This document shows, in pieces, positions 42,469-52,279 of a stretch of 64,000 nucleotides of DNA (position 1 is the stretch's first letter; the number at the start of each line of letters is the position of its first letter). The position numbers were made by a program, and so were the translations under genes. The notes below the pieces were generated by a model. The model saw nothing but the letters and a program-made list of their open reading frames with translations, was not told where the DNA came from and did not search any database. This DNA comes from Paradevosia sp036499825 (GTDB taxonomy: Bacteria; Pseudomonadota; Alphaproteobacteria; Rhizobiales; Devosiaceae), in contig DASYCZ010000049.1 of NCBI GenBank assembly GCA_036499825.1, positions 62,001-126,000 of the forward strand. Direction: 5' to 3'.

Positions 42469-43536
42469 ATGAGCAACGCCATACGGATCGCCGTCATCTC
42501 CGGCGATGGGATCGGCAAGGAAGTGGTGCCCGAAGGCCTGCGCGCCCTCGAAAAGGCCGCATCGCTCTATGGGCTCGACTTCCGGTTCGACCATTTCGAC
42601 TTCGCCTCCGTCGACTACTACCAGAAGCACGGCAAGATGATGCCTGACGACTGGAAGGAACAGATCGGCGGCCATGATGCCATCTTCTTCGGCGCGGTCG
42701 GCTGGCCCGCCATCATCCCCGATCACATCTCGCTCTGGGGATCGCTGATTCAGTTCCGGCGCGAGTTCGACCAATACGTCAATCTCCGCCCCGTACGCCT
42801 GATGCCCGGCGTCGTCTCGCCGCTGGCCGGCCGCAAGGTCGGCGACATCGATTTCTACGTCGTGCGCGAGAACACCGAAGGCGAATACTCCTCGGTCGGT
42901 GGCCGTATGTTCGGCGGCACCGAGCGTGAATTCGTGTTGCAGGAAACCGTGATGACGCGCACCGGCGTCGATCGCGTGCTGAAATATGCGTTCGAGCTGG
43001 CCGCCAGGCGCGGCAAGCACCTGACCTCGGCCACCAAATCCAATGGCATTTCGATTTCCATGCCCTATTGGGATGAGCGGGTCGAGGCAATGGCCAACAA
43101 CTATCCCGACGTGAAGTGGGACAAGTACCACATCGATATCCTGACCGCGCATTTCGTGCTGCATCCGGATTGGTTCGACGTGGTGGTGGCCTCCAATCTC
43201 TTCGGCGATATCCTCTCCGATCTCGGCCCGGCCTGCACCGGCACCATCGGTATCGCGCCGTCGGGCAACATCAATCCGGAAGGCAATTTCCCCTCACTGT
43301 TCGAGCCCGTACACGGCTCGGCTCCCGATATCGCCGGCAAGGGCATCGCCAACCCGATTGGCCAGATCTGGTCGGCGGCGATGATGCTCGATCATTTCGG
43401 CGCGGCCGAGGCCGGCGCCTCCATCGTGCGGGCTATCGAGCGCGTGCTCAAGGAACCCAAGCTTCGCACCCGCGATCTCGCCGGCCCCGCTGGCACCATC
43501 GAATGTGGCAAAGCGATCGCCGACGCGATCGACTGA
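42469..43536 (+). CDS. Tartrate dehydrogenase/decarboxylase-type enzyme
   Basis: A 355-residue decarboxylating dehydrogenase. The tartrate-dehydrogenase features are clear: AVISGDGIGKEVVPEGLRAL (residues 8-27), DYYQKHGKMMPDDW, NLRPVRLMPGV, and the signature VVRENTEGEYSSVGGRMFGG with the Arg and Tyr contacts. The metal site lies in VASNLFGDILSDLGPA. These enzymes act on L-tartrate, meso-tartrate and D-malate with NAD, giving oxaloglycolate, glycerate or pyruvate. Note the D-tartrate dehydratase at 48714. It lies 60 bases after the DapA-family gene and 7 bases before the lactonase gene's ATG. Confidence 0.92.
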   Translation: MSNAIRIAVISGDGIGKEVVPEGLRALEKAASLYGLDFRFDHFDFASVDYYQKHGKMMPDDWKEQIGGHDAIFFGAVGWPAIIPDHISLWGSLIQFRREFDQYVNLRPVRLMPGVVSPLAGRKVGDIDFYVVRENTEGEYSSVGGRMFGGTEREFVLQETVMTRTGVDRVLKYAFELAARRGKHLTSATKSNGISISMPYWDERVEAMANNYPDVKWDKYHIDILTAHFVLHPDWFDVVVASNLFGDILSDLGPACTGTIGIAPSGNINPEGNFPSLFEPVHGSAPDIAGKGIANPIGQIWSAAMMLDHFGAAEAGASIVRAIERVLKEPKLRTRDLAGPAGTIECGKAIADAID

Positions 43537-43543
43537 GGAAAAT

Positions 43544-44563
43544 ATGGCATCTTCCTATTTCGCCGTCGTCTGCAACTCTGCCGGCAACAGCCTCAGCCTT
43601 TATGATCTGGATGCAGCCGGCAAGCTCACGCAACTGCGTGAAATGCCGCTGGAAGGCGTTGGCGCGCCAAGCGGCGCCTATTCGATGACCCTCAGCCCCG
43701 ACCGCTCCAGGCTCTATGTGGCGTTTCGCGGCACACCCTATGAAGTGCTGACCTATGCGATCGACAGCAGGGCAAAGACACTGACCCTCATCGGTCGCAG
43801 CCCGCTGGCCGACAGCATGGCGCATGTCGCCACCGACAGCGCCGGCCGCTTTCTGCTTTCCGCCTCCTATGGGGGTGGCAAGGTCAGCGTCAACCCTATC
43901 GGACCGAACGGCGTCGTCATGGCGCCGACCGACACCATCGAGGTTGCACCCAATATGCATTGCTGCATCCCGGTGCCCAACAGCGACGAATTCTTCGCGG
44001 CCAGCCTCGGCGATGATTCCGTGCTGAAGTTCCGCTTCGATGCCGCCGGAAAACTGACCCGACTACCTGCCCGCGCTGAGGCCGCGGCGGGCAGCGACCC
44101 ACGCCATTTCGTCTTCCATCCCTCGATGCGCTGGGGCTATCTGGTGACGCAGACAACCGCCGTCGTGGACATCTTCGGCTTTGACGGCAGCGTGCTGACC
44201 GACAAGCCCCTGCAAAGCATTTCCATCCTGCCGCCGAACTGGCAGGGCCAGGGTTGGGCTGCCGACATCCGCATCACCCCGGATGGGCGCTTTCTGTACG
44301 CGTCGGACCGTAATGCCAATTCCGTGGCGACGTTCGCGGTCGATGCCAATTCCGGCCGCCTAACGGCCGCAGGGCACACTTACGCGGCGGCTTGGCCGCG
44401 CGGCTTCAACCTTGCTCCAGATGGGAAATTTCTCGTCGCGCTCGGCGAGAACAGCAATCTGGTGGATGTGTTCGCTATCGATCCATCGACCGGCACGCTC
44501 GACAAGCGTCATACGCTGCCGACGGGCGCGGCTCCGAGCTGGGTGGAAGTGCTGGCGAGCTGA
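43544..44563 (+). CDS. Beta-propeller lactonase (6-phosphogluconolactonase-type family)
   Basis: A 339-residue seven-bladed propeller of the YbhE/lactonase type. Repeated blades show motifs such as MTLSPDRSRLYVAFRG (residues 47-62), HVATDSAGRFLLSASYGGGKVSV and IRITPDGRFLYASDRNANSVATFAVD, ending in GFNLAPDGKFLVALGENSNLVDVF. Members hydrolyse sugar lactones or act as oxidised-sugar lactonases. The product of the uronate dehydrogenase encoded at 47.9 kb is an aldarolactone, a plausible substrate. I use the ATG at 43544, with GAGGAAA 4 bases upstream; it follows the dehydrogenase gene in one operon. Confidence 0.87.
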   Translation: MASSYFAVVCNSAGNSLSLYDLDAAGKLTQLREMPLEGVGAPSGAYSMTLSPDRSRLYVAFRGTPYEVLTYAIDSRAKTLTLIGRSPLADSMAHVATDSAGRFLLSASYGGGKVSVNPIGPNGVVMAPTDTIEVAPNMHCCIPVPNSDEFFAASLGDDSVLKFRFDAAGKLTRLPARAEAAAGSDPRHFVFHPSMRWGYLVTQTTAVVDIFGFDGSVLTDKPLQSISILPPNWQGQGWAADIRITPDGRFLYASDRNANSVATFAVDANSGRLTAAGHTYAAAWPRGFNLAPDGKFLVALGENSNLVDVFAIDPSTGTLDKRHTLPTGAAPSWVEVLAS

Positions 44564-44612
44564 GAAGCCTGGCGCTTCATCCACTTCGAGAGTGATGTGT
44601 CTGCGGTGAGAT

Positions 44613-44720
44613 ACCCCCACCCTTGATCCTTCCCCACAAAGGGGAAGGAAATCCCGACTGAGAATTCTGCGGTTTTGGGCGTCTCCCTCCCCCTTGTGGG
44701 GAGGGATTAAGGGTGGGGGT
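44613..44720. repeat. Long intergenic palindromic repeat
   Basis: Two arms of about 36 bases, 44613-44648 and 44685-44720, complementary at roughly 32 positions around a 36-base loop. Each starts or ends with ACCCCCACCCTT and has CCCCACAA in the middle. It fills the 189-base gap between the lactonase and ABC ATPase genes, which converge. Dispersed CCCCCACCC palindromes of this kind occur in many Hyphomicrobiales genomes; it may double as a terminator for both genes. Confidence 0.85.
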
Positions 44721-44752
44721 GAGCCAAGCACCCAGCCCTCATTCGTTTCGCC

Positions 44753-45838
<1,086 letters not shown>

Positions 45839-45902
45839 GTTTACTCCTCAACTTTCGATTTCGCCGCCTGCCCTGAGGCGCAGCTCTTGTTTGCTTGTGT
45901 GA

Positions 45903-46784
45903 TCAACGCTTCATGCCGGTCGTGGCGATGCCTTCGATCAGCAGGCGCTGGAAGATCAGGAAGAACAGGAACACCGGCACCAGTGACAGGATGGACATGG
46001 CGAACAAGCCACCCCAGTCGCTATCGCTCGTGGCATCCACGAATGAGCGCAGACCCAGCTGCACCGTATAGGTGCGGATGTCGTTCAGATAGATCAGCGG
46101 CCCGAAGAAATCGTCCCATGTCCAGATGAACGAGAAGATCGCCGCAGTCGTCAGAACCGGCACGCTCAGCGGCATCATGATCTTCCAGTAGATCCGCCAC
46201 GGACTGCACCCGTCCATCATCGCCGCCTCGTCCAGCTCGCGCGGAATGCCGCGGAAGAACTGCACCATCAGGAAGATAAAGAAGGCGTCCGATGCCAGGA
46301 ACTTCGGCACCACCAGCGGCAGGATGGTGTTCACCCAATGGAGGTTGATAAACAGAATGTACTGCGGGATCAGCACCACGTGATAGGGCAGCATGAGCGT
46401 GCCCAGCATCAGCGCGAACCAGATGCGCCGGCCGCGGAATTCCAGCCGCGCGAAGGCGAACGCCGCCAACGAGCACGACAGCACATTGCCCGCCACCGAC
46501 AGGATGGCGATGACCAGCGAGTTGCCGAAGAAATACCCGAAGGGGATCGACAGCCCATACCAGCCGCGCACGAAGGAATCGAAGCTGATGGCGGAGGGCC
46601 AGAGCGAGGTCGAGCCGAAGATCTCGTTTGCCGGACGCACTGCCGCGGAAATCATCCACAGCAGCGGATACAGCATCAGGATCGTCGCTGCGATCAGCAG
46701 CACGTGGATGATGATCGAAACCGCGGGATGGCGGACATTGCCATCGGGATTGGGCGGCGGCGCCGCGATGGTTTCACTCGTCAT
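45903..46784 (-). CDS. Sugar ABC transporter permease (MalG type)
   Basis: A 293-residue membrane protein with six predicted helices. The MalG-type coupling loop is EAA-like: RGIPRELDEAAMMDGCSPWRIYWKIMMPLSVPVLTT (about residues 180-215). It pairs with the MalF-type permease whose gene overlaps it by 11 bases. Together they form the channel of a sugar importer. The rest of the operon is ABC ATPase. Confidence 0.94.
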   Translation of the reverse strand: MTSETIAAPPPNPDGNVRHPAVSIIIHVLLIAATILMLYPLLWMISAAVRPANEIFGSTSLWPSAISFDSFVRGWYGLSIPFGYFFGNSLVIAILSVAGNVLSCSLAAFAFARLEFRGRRIWFALMLGTLMLPYHVVLIPQYILFINLHWVNTILPLVVPKFLASDAFFIFLMVQFFRGIPRELDEAAMMDGCSPWRIYWKIMMPLSVPVLTTAAIFSFIWTWDDFFGPLIYLNDIRTYTVQLGLRSFVDATSDSDWGGLFAMSILSLVPVFLFFLIFQRLLIEGIATTGMKR

Positions 46785-47715
46785 AGTGCACCCAGTACTT
46801 GGACGTGAGGAACGAGAAGGCCGTGAACAGCGCGATGATGATCAGCAGCACCCAGGCCAGCGCCGAGGCATAGCCCATGCGGAAGTAGCCGAAGGCCTCC
46901 TGGTAGAGATACAGCGAATAGAACAGTGTCGAATTGATCGGGCCGCCCGTGCCGCCGGAGATCACGAAGGCCGGCGTAAAGGCCTTGAACGCATCGATCG
47001 TCTGGATGATGGCATTGAAGAACACCACCGGGGTCAGTAGCGGCAGGGTGATCTTGTAGAAGATCCGCCACTTGGAGGCCCCCTCCAGGCTCGCCGCCTC
47101 ATAGACGTCCTGCGGAATTTGGCGAAGACCGGCGAGGAAAATGATCATCGGCGAGCCGAACTGCCAGATCGACAGGATCACCAGCGTCCAGAGCGAATAT
47201 TGCGGCGTCGAGATCCAGCTCGGTCCATCGATGCCGAAATTGGCAAGGAAGGCGTTGACGAGACCATCGCGCGAGAAAATCTGCCGCCACAGCACGGCGA
47301 TGGCGACGCTGCCACCCAGGAGCGACGGCAGATAGAACACGGCGCGATAAAAGGTCAGCGCCTTCATGCCCTTGTTGAGCGTCATCGCCACCAATAGCGC
47401 GAAGATCAGCTTCAGCGGCACCGAAAACAGAACGAAGAGGAACGTCACCCGCATCGAGGTGGAGAACTTGGGATCGGCCGTCATCATGCGGACGTAGTTC
47501 GCCGCGCCAACCCAGTTGGGCTTGGTCAGTAGATCGAAATCCGTGAATGACAGATACAGCGACGTCAGCGCCGGACCGACGGTCAGGCCGACAAAGCCGA
47601 TGAACCAGGGCAAAAGGAACAGATAGCCTGGCGCATCGCGCAACAGACCCTTTTTCCGCTCACTCACCACACGCGGTTCCGCGGCCCGCATATGGGTGCC
47701 AGGTACCTTTGCCAT
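46774..47715 (-). CDS. Sugar ABC transporter permease (MalF type)
   Basis: A 313-residue membrane protein. The EAA loop reads IPQDVYEAASLEGASKWRIFYKITLPLLTPVVFF (about residues 210-243) and the first helix is DAPGYLFLLPWFIGFVGLTVGPAL (about 29-52). I use the ATG at 47715, 3 bases after a GAGGAGG ribosome site; a longer start at 47757 lacks support. This operon has no binding-protein gene, though an importer of this class requires one. A weaker 21-bp box lies 115 bases upstream. Confidence 0.94.
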   Translation of the reverse strand: MAKVPGTHMRAAEPRVVSERKKGLLRDAPGYLFLLPWFIGFVGLTVGPALTSLYLSFTDFDLLTKPNWVGAANYVRMMTADPKFSTSMRVTFLFVLFSVPLKLIFALLVAMTLNKGMKALTFYRAVFYLPSLLGGSVAIAVLWRQIFSRDGLVNAFLANFGIDGPSWISTPQYSLWTLVILSIWQFGSPMIIFLAGLRQIPQDVYEAASLEGASKWRIFYKITLPLLTPVVFFNAIIQTIDAFKAFTPAFVISGGTGGPINSTLFYSLYLYQEAFGYFRMGYASALAWVLLIIIALFTAFSFLTSKYWVHYDE

Positions 47716-47829
47716 GCGCCCTCCTCGGACACCGCCGAAATGACCGCGCAAAGGCACGGTTTCGACGTTCGATGTCAGTGCCCCGAGGCGCTCGCTTGAG
47801 GCCTCTACAATGACGGGTTGAACCTACAA

Positions 47830-47850
47830 CTTTGTAAACATAACTGTCAA
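47830..47850 (-). promoter_or_regulatory. 21-bp sugar-regulon box f (diverged)
   Basis: On the minus strand TTGACAG-N7-TACAAAG, spacer TTATGTT: the outer bases TTG-CA and CAAA of the consensus are kept. It may also supply a -35 (TTGACA) to the permease operon. Lower match than boxes a-d and g. Confidence 0.5.
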
Positions 47851-47890
47851 TTTGGAAGGGAAGCGTTTCCCCGCCAAACGCATCATTAAC

Positions 47891-48712
47891 CTAACCAAGC
47901 ATCCAGTCCGGATTGCCGGAGAACTCGTGCGGCACCCGATCACCCCCTTGAAAGTCCCGCTCCAGCGGGTCGGTGGCGATAATGTGCTCGACACCGGCGG
48001 CGTATTCTTCCGCATTGTCCTGGGGCTGATAGCCTAACTTTTCCGCCGCCGAGTTATCCCACCAGGATCGGGTGTTTTTGGAAACCCCGTATACAATCTC
48101 ATGGGCATAGTCGGCCGTCAGTCCAACTTCGACCAGCCGCACCAGATCGTCATGGGAGCACCAGGTCGAGAGTGCACGCCGATTGTTCGGACGCGGTGTG
48201 AACGATCCGATGCGGAGACAAAAGCCGCGGATGCCGTATTTGAATGCGTAGTAAGCCGTTGCGTCTTCGCCGAATGCCTTGGTGAGTCCATAAAGCGAAT
48301 CCGGCCGCACCGGCGATGCGGGCGAAAGCGTACGCCCGCTCGCATACATTCCGGTGACGTGATTGCTGCTGGCAAAGATCACGCGCCCGACCTTGTTGAT
48401 GCGCGCCGCCTCCAGAAGGTTCATCGTGCACACCACGTTGGCCTGCAGCAATTGCGGCCACGGCCCCTCACCCGGCCGGCCACCCATATGGATGATCGCG
48501 TCTATCCCATCGCATAGCCGCGTCACGGCTTCGCCGTCGGCCAGGTCGCATTCGACGGCTTCCTCGGAGGCATGCTCGGCGACAACCGGCCGGATGTCGG
48601 AGACCCGCAGGAGTTCGCATTTCGGCGCCAGCGCCTTGCGGATCACCGTACCGATGCGCCCCACGGCACCGGTCAGCAGCACTCTCGAATAGGGCACGGC
48701 CACCGTCTCCAT
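47891..48712 (-). CDS. udh: Uronate dehydrogenase-type NAD-dependent oxidoreductase
   Basis: A 273-residue extended SDR. Cofactor motif LLTGAVGRIGTVI (residues 12-24), IIHMGGRPGEG (residues 73-83), catalytic SSNHVTGMY and YGLTKAFGED (Tyr/Lys pair, about 141-145), then CLRIGSFTPRPNNRRALSTWCSHDDLVRLV, which is highly typical of uronate dehydrogenases. The enzyme oxidises C1 of D-glucuronate or D-galacturonate with NAD to the aldarolactone. It begins 1 base after the D-tartrate dehydratase stop, so the two are co-transcribed. The lactone could be opened by the lactonase at 43544 (inference). Confidence 0.88.
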   Translation of the reverse strand: METVAVPYSRVLLTGAVGRIGTVIRKALAPKCELLRVSDIRPVVAEHASEEAVECDLADGEAVTRLCDGIDAIIHMGGRPGEGPWPQLLQANVVCTMNLLEAARINKVGRVIFASSNHVTGMYASGRTLSPASPVRPDSLYGLTKAFGEDATAYYAFKYGIRGFCLRIGSFTPRPNNRRALSTWCSHDDLVRLVEVGLTADYAHEIVYGVSKNTRSWWDNSAAEKLGYQPQDNAEEYAAGVEHIIATDPLERDFQGGDRVPHEFSGNPDWMLG

Positions 48713-48713
48713 C

Positions 48714-49874
48714 CTAAGCCGCCAGCGTCCGCATTTCGGCGATCAGGTCGGACTTGCCCTCGAAGCCGATGCCCGGCAGCTCCGGCAGCGTCACATGACC
48801 GGCCTCGACCGCGACGCCATCCGGGAAGCCCCCATAGGGCTGGAACAGATCCGGATAGCTCTCATTGCCGCCAAGCCCAAGGCCCGCCGCGATATTGAGC
48901 GACATCTGGTGCCCGCCATGCGGGATGCAGCGGCTGGGCGACCAGCCGAGCTTGTGGAGTTCCTTGAGCGTGCGGCGGTACTCGCACAACCCATAGGAGA
49001 GCGCGCAGTCGAACTGCAGCCAGTCACGGTCCGGACGCATGCCGCCATAACGGAGCAGGTTACGCGCGTCCTGATGGCTGAAGAGGTTTTCGCCTGTCGC
49101 CATCGGGGCGTCATAGTAATCGGCGAGCGCCGCCTGCAACTGATAGTCGAGCGGGTCGCCCGCCTCCTCATACCAGAACAAGGGGTAGTTGGAGAGCATG
49201 CGCGCATAGGCGATGGCGGTTTCGAGATCGAAGCGGCCATTGGCATCGACCGCCAGGCGGCCCTTGTCCCCGATTTCCTCGAGCACCGCCTCGATGCGGG
49301 CCTGGTCGTGCGTGATCGACTCCCCGCCGATCTTCATCTTCACCACGGTGTAACCGCGGTCGAGATAGGAGCGCATTTCACGGCGCAACGCACCCAGGTC
49401 CTTGCCCGGATAGTAATAGCCGCCTGCCGCATAGACGAAAACCTTGGGATCGGCCTTACGCCCCGCCCCCTCGGCGAGGTGACGGAACAGCGGCTTTTCG
49501 GCGATCTTGGCGACAGCATCCCAGACCGCCATGTCGATGGTGCCGACCGCAACCGAGCGCTCGCCGTGGCCGCCCGGCTTCTCGTTCGACATCAGCGTCG
49601 ACCAGATCCTGTCGGGATCGAGATTGCCGGCCTCATCGAGAAGCGTCTCCGGCGCCGCATTCAGCACGCGATCCCGGAAGCGCTCGCGGATCAGCCCGCC
49701 CTGCCCGTAGCGGCCGTTGGAATTGAAGCCATACCCGATGACGGGCTTGCCATCGCGGATCACGTCGGTGACCACAGCGACCAGGCTCAGCGTCATCTTG
49801 GAAAAGTCGATATAGGCATTGCGGATCGGCGAGGCGATCGGTTTGGTCACTTCCCTGATGTCGACAATTCTCAT
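48714..49874 (-). CDS. tarD: D-tartrate dehydratase
   Basis: A 386-residue enolase-superfamily enzyme that matches the Bradyrhizobium TarD along its full length, including NAYIDFSKMT at the N-terminus. Catalytic residues are in place: the KxK motif VVKMKIGG (Lys179 and Lys181), metal ligands Asp210 in LAVDANGRF, Glu236 in WYEEAGDP and Glu262 in ATGENLFSHQDA, and His319 in CIPHGGHQMSL. It converts D-tartrate to oxaloacetate with Mg. Why it is paired with uronate dehydrogenase is not obvious; a C4 diacid produced from a sugar acid is one option. A box-like element lies 67 bases upstream. Confidence 0.95.
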   Translation of the reverse strand: MRIVDIREVTKPIASPIRNAYIDFSKMTLSLVAVVTDVIRDGKPVIGYGFNSNGRYGQGGLIRERFRDRVLNAAPETLLDEAGNLDPDRIWSTLMSNEKPGGHGERSVAVGTIDMAVWDAVAKIAEKPLFRHLAEGAGRKADPKVFVYAAGGYYYPGKDLGALRREMRSYLDRGYTVVKMKIGGESITHDQARIEAVLEEIGDKGRLAVDANGRFDLETAIAYARMLSNYPLFWYEEAGDPLDYQLQAALADYYDAPMATGENLFSHQDARNLLRYGGMRPDRDWLQFDCALSYGLCEYRRTLKELHKLGWSPSRCIPHGGHQMSLNIAAGLGLGGNESYPDLFQPYGGFPDGVAVEAGHVTLPELPGIGFEGKSDLIAEMRTLAA

Positions 49875-49940
49875 TTCTTCCCCATCCCTGCTCTACCGTC
49901 ACGGCAAACTAGCGCGGGCCTCTATAGCAAGCCGCGGGAA

Positions 49941-49961
49941 AGTTGTAAGTACAAAAGACAA
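49941..49961 (-). promoter_or_regulatory. 21-bp sugar-regulon box e (diverged)
   Basis: On the minus strand TTGTCTT-N7-TACAACT. The left TTGTC and the right CAA are kept. Inside it TTGTAAGTACAA (49943-49954) is itself a near-perfect palindrome of the type bound by FadR-like GntR proteins. It precedes tarD. Confidence 0.45.
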
Positions 49962-49993
49962 ATTGTCAGGCAAAGTGCTTTGGGTATAGCCCC

Positions 49994-51172
49994 TCACTGC
50001 GGGATGGGAACGACCTTACCGGCCACGGTCCAGGGGCGGCCAACTTCGCTGGGCAGCATTTCGCGTGAGAAACACTCGCCCAAGAGCTCGTCCAATCCCG
50101 CAACCGTCGTCTTCACCGATCCATCGCTCGGGGTCCGAGTGATCACGTCCCGCGGCACATCATTGACCCCGGTCGATTGATGCATCCCGGCAATCGCCAG
50201 CGCATGCGTGCGCGCCATGGCGAGATCGCAGATAAAGCCCGGCCCGCCCTCGATCCGATCGAGAACCCGTCCCATCATGGCGTCGCGCAAGGCAAGGCCG
50301 GTGCCCGTGGGCATGTCCTCGATGCTGCCATCGGCTTTCACGACGTGCAGGGATTCGAAGCTCCAGTGCATCCATCCCTTGGTGCCGGTGATCACGATCT
50401 CCGGGTTGCGGGATGCTTCCGATGCATGCGTGCCGATGAACAGCAGCGGCACACCGGCCTTCGTTTTCAAACGCAATACGGCGATGTCGCCGGTTTCGAT
50501 CTCATGGGCGCGATAAAGTTCCGCTTCCGCCGTATCGAGAACGGCGGCGGTCTCTAAAGTCTGGCCGGCCAGGAAGCACATCAGGTTCACCTGATGCGCC
50601 ATGGCGTTGTTGGCCGGTGAATCGTATACCGGCTGGTCGCCGGCGTGGAGATGCCCAATCCAGCTGCTGTCGTAGTACCGATCCAGCCGCGGCCACATGC
50701 CGAGGCATTTCATCGATACCAGCTCGCCGATGTCCTTGTTGAGGATGGCGCGCTTCATCACCATCGTCTCGACCGCGTAGATGTTCTGGAAGCCGACGGC
50801 GACGATCCTGTCGGCCTTGTCGGCCGCTGCCTGCATGGCATCGACCTGCGCCACTGTGGCAGCCGCTGGCTTTTCGACGAAGACATGGCTGCCGGCAGCC
50901 AGTGCTGCGATCGTCAGTTCCGCATGCGTCGGGATCGAGGTCGGGATCATGCAGAGATCGAGCTTGCCGTTGAGGTCGGCAAGCATGCGTTGATGGTCGG
51001 GATAAATGGTGGCCCCGGCGGCGCGCAGCTTGTCGCACATTTCCGCCGCCTTGGCCGGATGCCGCACGACGGCGCCGCTGATGGCCAGCCGGCCTTGTTC
51101 GTGCTGCCGCAACAGGTCGGCGCAATGAACACCGCCGAAGCCGGATGCGCCGATGACTGCTGCTTTAAGCAT
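49994..51172 (-). CDS. Gfo/Idh/MocA oxidoreductase, type B copy 2
   Basis: A 392-residue paralogue of the 32470-33684 product. Rossmann loop AVIGASGFGGVHCADLL (residues 5-21), catalytic FVEKPAAATVAQV, then FQNIYAVETMVMKRAILNKD and CLGMWPRLDRYYD, all shared with copy 1. It ends the second cassette, 120 bases before tarD's box. Its ATG at 51172 overlaps the type C gene by 8 bases, and the longer frame at 51217 is rejected. A role in glycoside C3 oxidation is inferred as for the other copy. Confidence 0.88.
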   Translation of the reverse strand: MLKAAVIGASGFGGVHCADLLRQHEQGRLAISGAVVRHPAKAAEMCDKLRAAGATIYPDHQRMLADLNGKLDLCMIPTSIPTHAELTIAALAAGSHVFVEKPAAATVAQVDAMQAAADKADRIVAVGFQNIYAVETMVMKRAILNKDIGELVSMKCLGMWPRLDRYYDSSWIGHLHAGDQPVYDSPANNAMAHQVNLMCFLAGQTLETAAVLDTAEAELYRAHEIETGDIAVLRLKTKAGVPLLFIGTHASEASRNPEIVITGTKGWMHWSFESLHVVKADGSIEDMPTGTGLALRDAMMGRVLDRIEGGPGFICDLAMARTHALAIAGMHQSTGVNDVPRDVITRTPSDGSVKTTVAGLDELLGECFSREMLPSEVGRPWTVAGKVVPIPQ

Positions 51173-52256
51173 CGACCGTCCCCGCCAGGCGCCGGAACAG
51201 TGCCTCATAGGCGGCACGATCCGTCGGCAGGCTCACTTCACGCCGTTCATGGCTGGACAGGATCATGGCGTTGGCCAGGTCCAGCGCCGTACGGCCTTCC
51301 TTGCCGTCGGCGATCAGGGTCGCCCCCTCACGCAGGGCCTCATAGAGGTTGCGATAGATATCCAGGTGCTCGCCGACACCATCCTCGAGCGTCACCTCGG
51401 TCTCGGTGGCAGTGACAGCCGGCAGCGCATAGGTGCTGCCCTTGATGGTTTCGCGGAAGTCGGGGTTGAGCACGCGATAGGTCAGCTTGCCATCGATCAC
51501 CGATACCGAACCAGCGGTGCCGATCACTTCCAGGCGCTCGGCGCGTCCGGCCTCTGCCGTCGTGATGTGAATGGAACCGAGCGTGCCGCCCGGCCATTCG
51601 CACATGGCGTGTACGGTATCTTCCGTTTCGATATCGTGGAGCGTCGTGCGCGTCCACGCCGAGACCAGCTTGGGCATGCCGAACACGTGGCATAGCAGAT
51701 CGAGATTGTGCGGCGCCTGGTTCATCAGGACGCCGCCGCCTTCGCCGCGCCAGGTCGCGCGCCAGCCGCCGCCACGATAGTAGGTTGCGGTGCGCGGCCA
51801 GGCGGTCGTCATGTCGACATGCTGGATCTTGCCCAGCATGCCTTCGTCCACGAGGCGCTTGAGCGTCTTGATGTCACCGCGGCAACGCTGCTGAAAGTTG
51901 AGCGCCAGGAGCTTGCCGGTGCGCTCCGATGCCGCGATCATCGCATCGGCTTCGGCGACACGCACCGCGATCGGCTTTTCGACCAGGACATGGCTGCCGG
52001 CTTCCATGGCGTCGATGGCGATCGATGCATGGAACGGGTGCGGGGTCGTCACCACGGTGAGTTCCGGCTTGGTTGCCGCCAGCATCTGCTTGTGGTCGGT
52101 GAAGAACGGCACGCCGAGCTCATCGGCGCGGGCCTTCACTTCCGGGCGGATGTCGGACGCACCCACCAGCTTGAAGGTATCGAGCGCCAGGGCATCGTGG
52201 TGATGCTTGAACACGCCGGCACCAACGCCAACGATGACATAACGGATCGGATCCAT
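51165..52256 (-). CDS. Gfo/Idh/MocA oxidoreductase, type C copy 2
   Basis: A 363-residue paralogue of the 33697-34821 product. Nucleotide loop YVIVGVGAGVFKHHHDAL (residues 6-23), catalytic LVEKPIAVRVAEADAMI, LNFQQRCRGD, WPRTATYYRGGGWRATW and EGGGVLMNQAPHNLDLL. The TTPHPFHASIAID block is nearly identical in both copies. It overlaps the type B gene by 8 bases and starts 23 bases after the type A gene, so the A-C-B order of the first cassette is preserved. Confidence 0.88.
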   Translation of the reverse strand: MDPIRYVIVGVGAGVFKHHHDALALDTFKLVGASDIRPEVKARADELGVPFFTDHKQMLAATKPELTVVTTPHPFHASIAIDAMEAGSHVLVEKPIAVRVAEADAMIAASERTGKLLALNFQQRCRGDIKTLKRLVDEGMLGKIQHVDMTTAWPRTATYYRGGGWRATWRGEGGGVLMNQAPHNLDLLCHVFGMPKLVSAWTRTTLHDIETEDTVHAMCEWPGGTLGSIHITTAEAGRAERLEVIGTAGSVSVIDGKLTYRVLNPDFRETIKGSTYALPAVTATETEVTLEDGVGEHLDIYRNLYEALREGATLIADGKEGRTALDLANAMILSSHERREVSLPTDRAAYEALFRRLAGTVDA

Positions 52257-52279
52257 GCCGAACTCTCCTCGTTCGCGGT

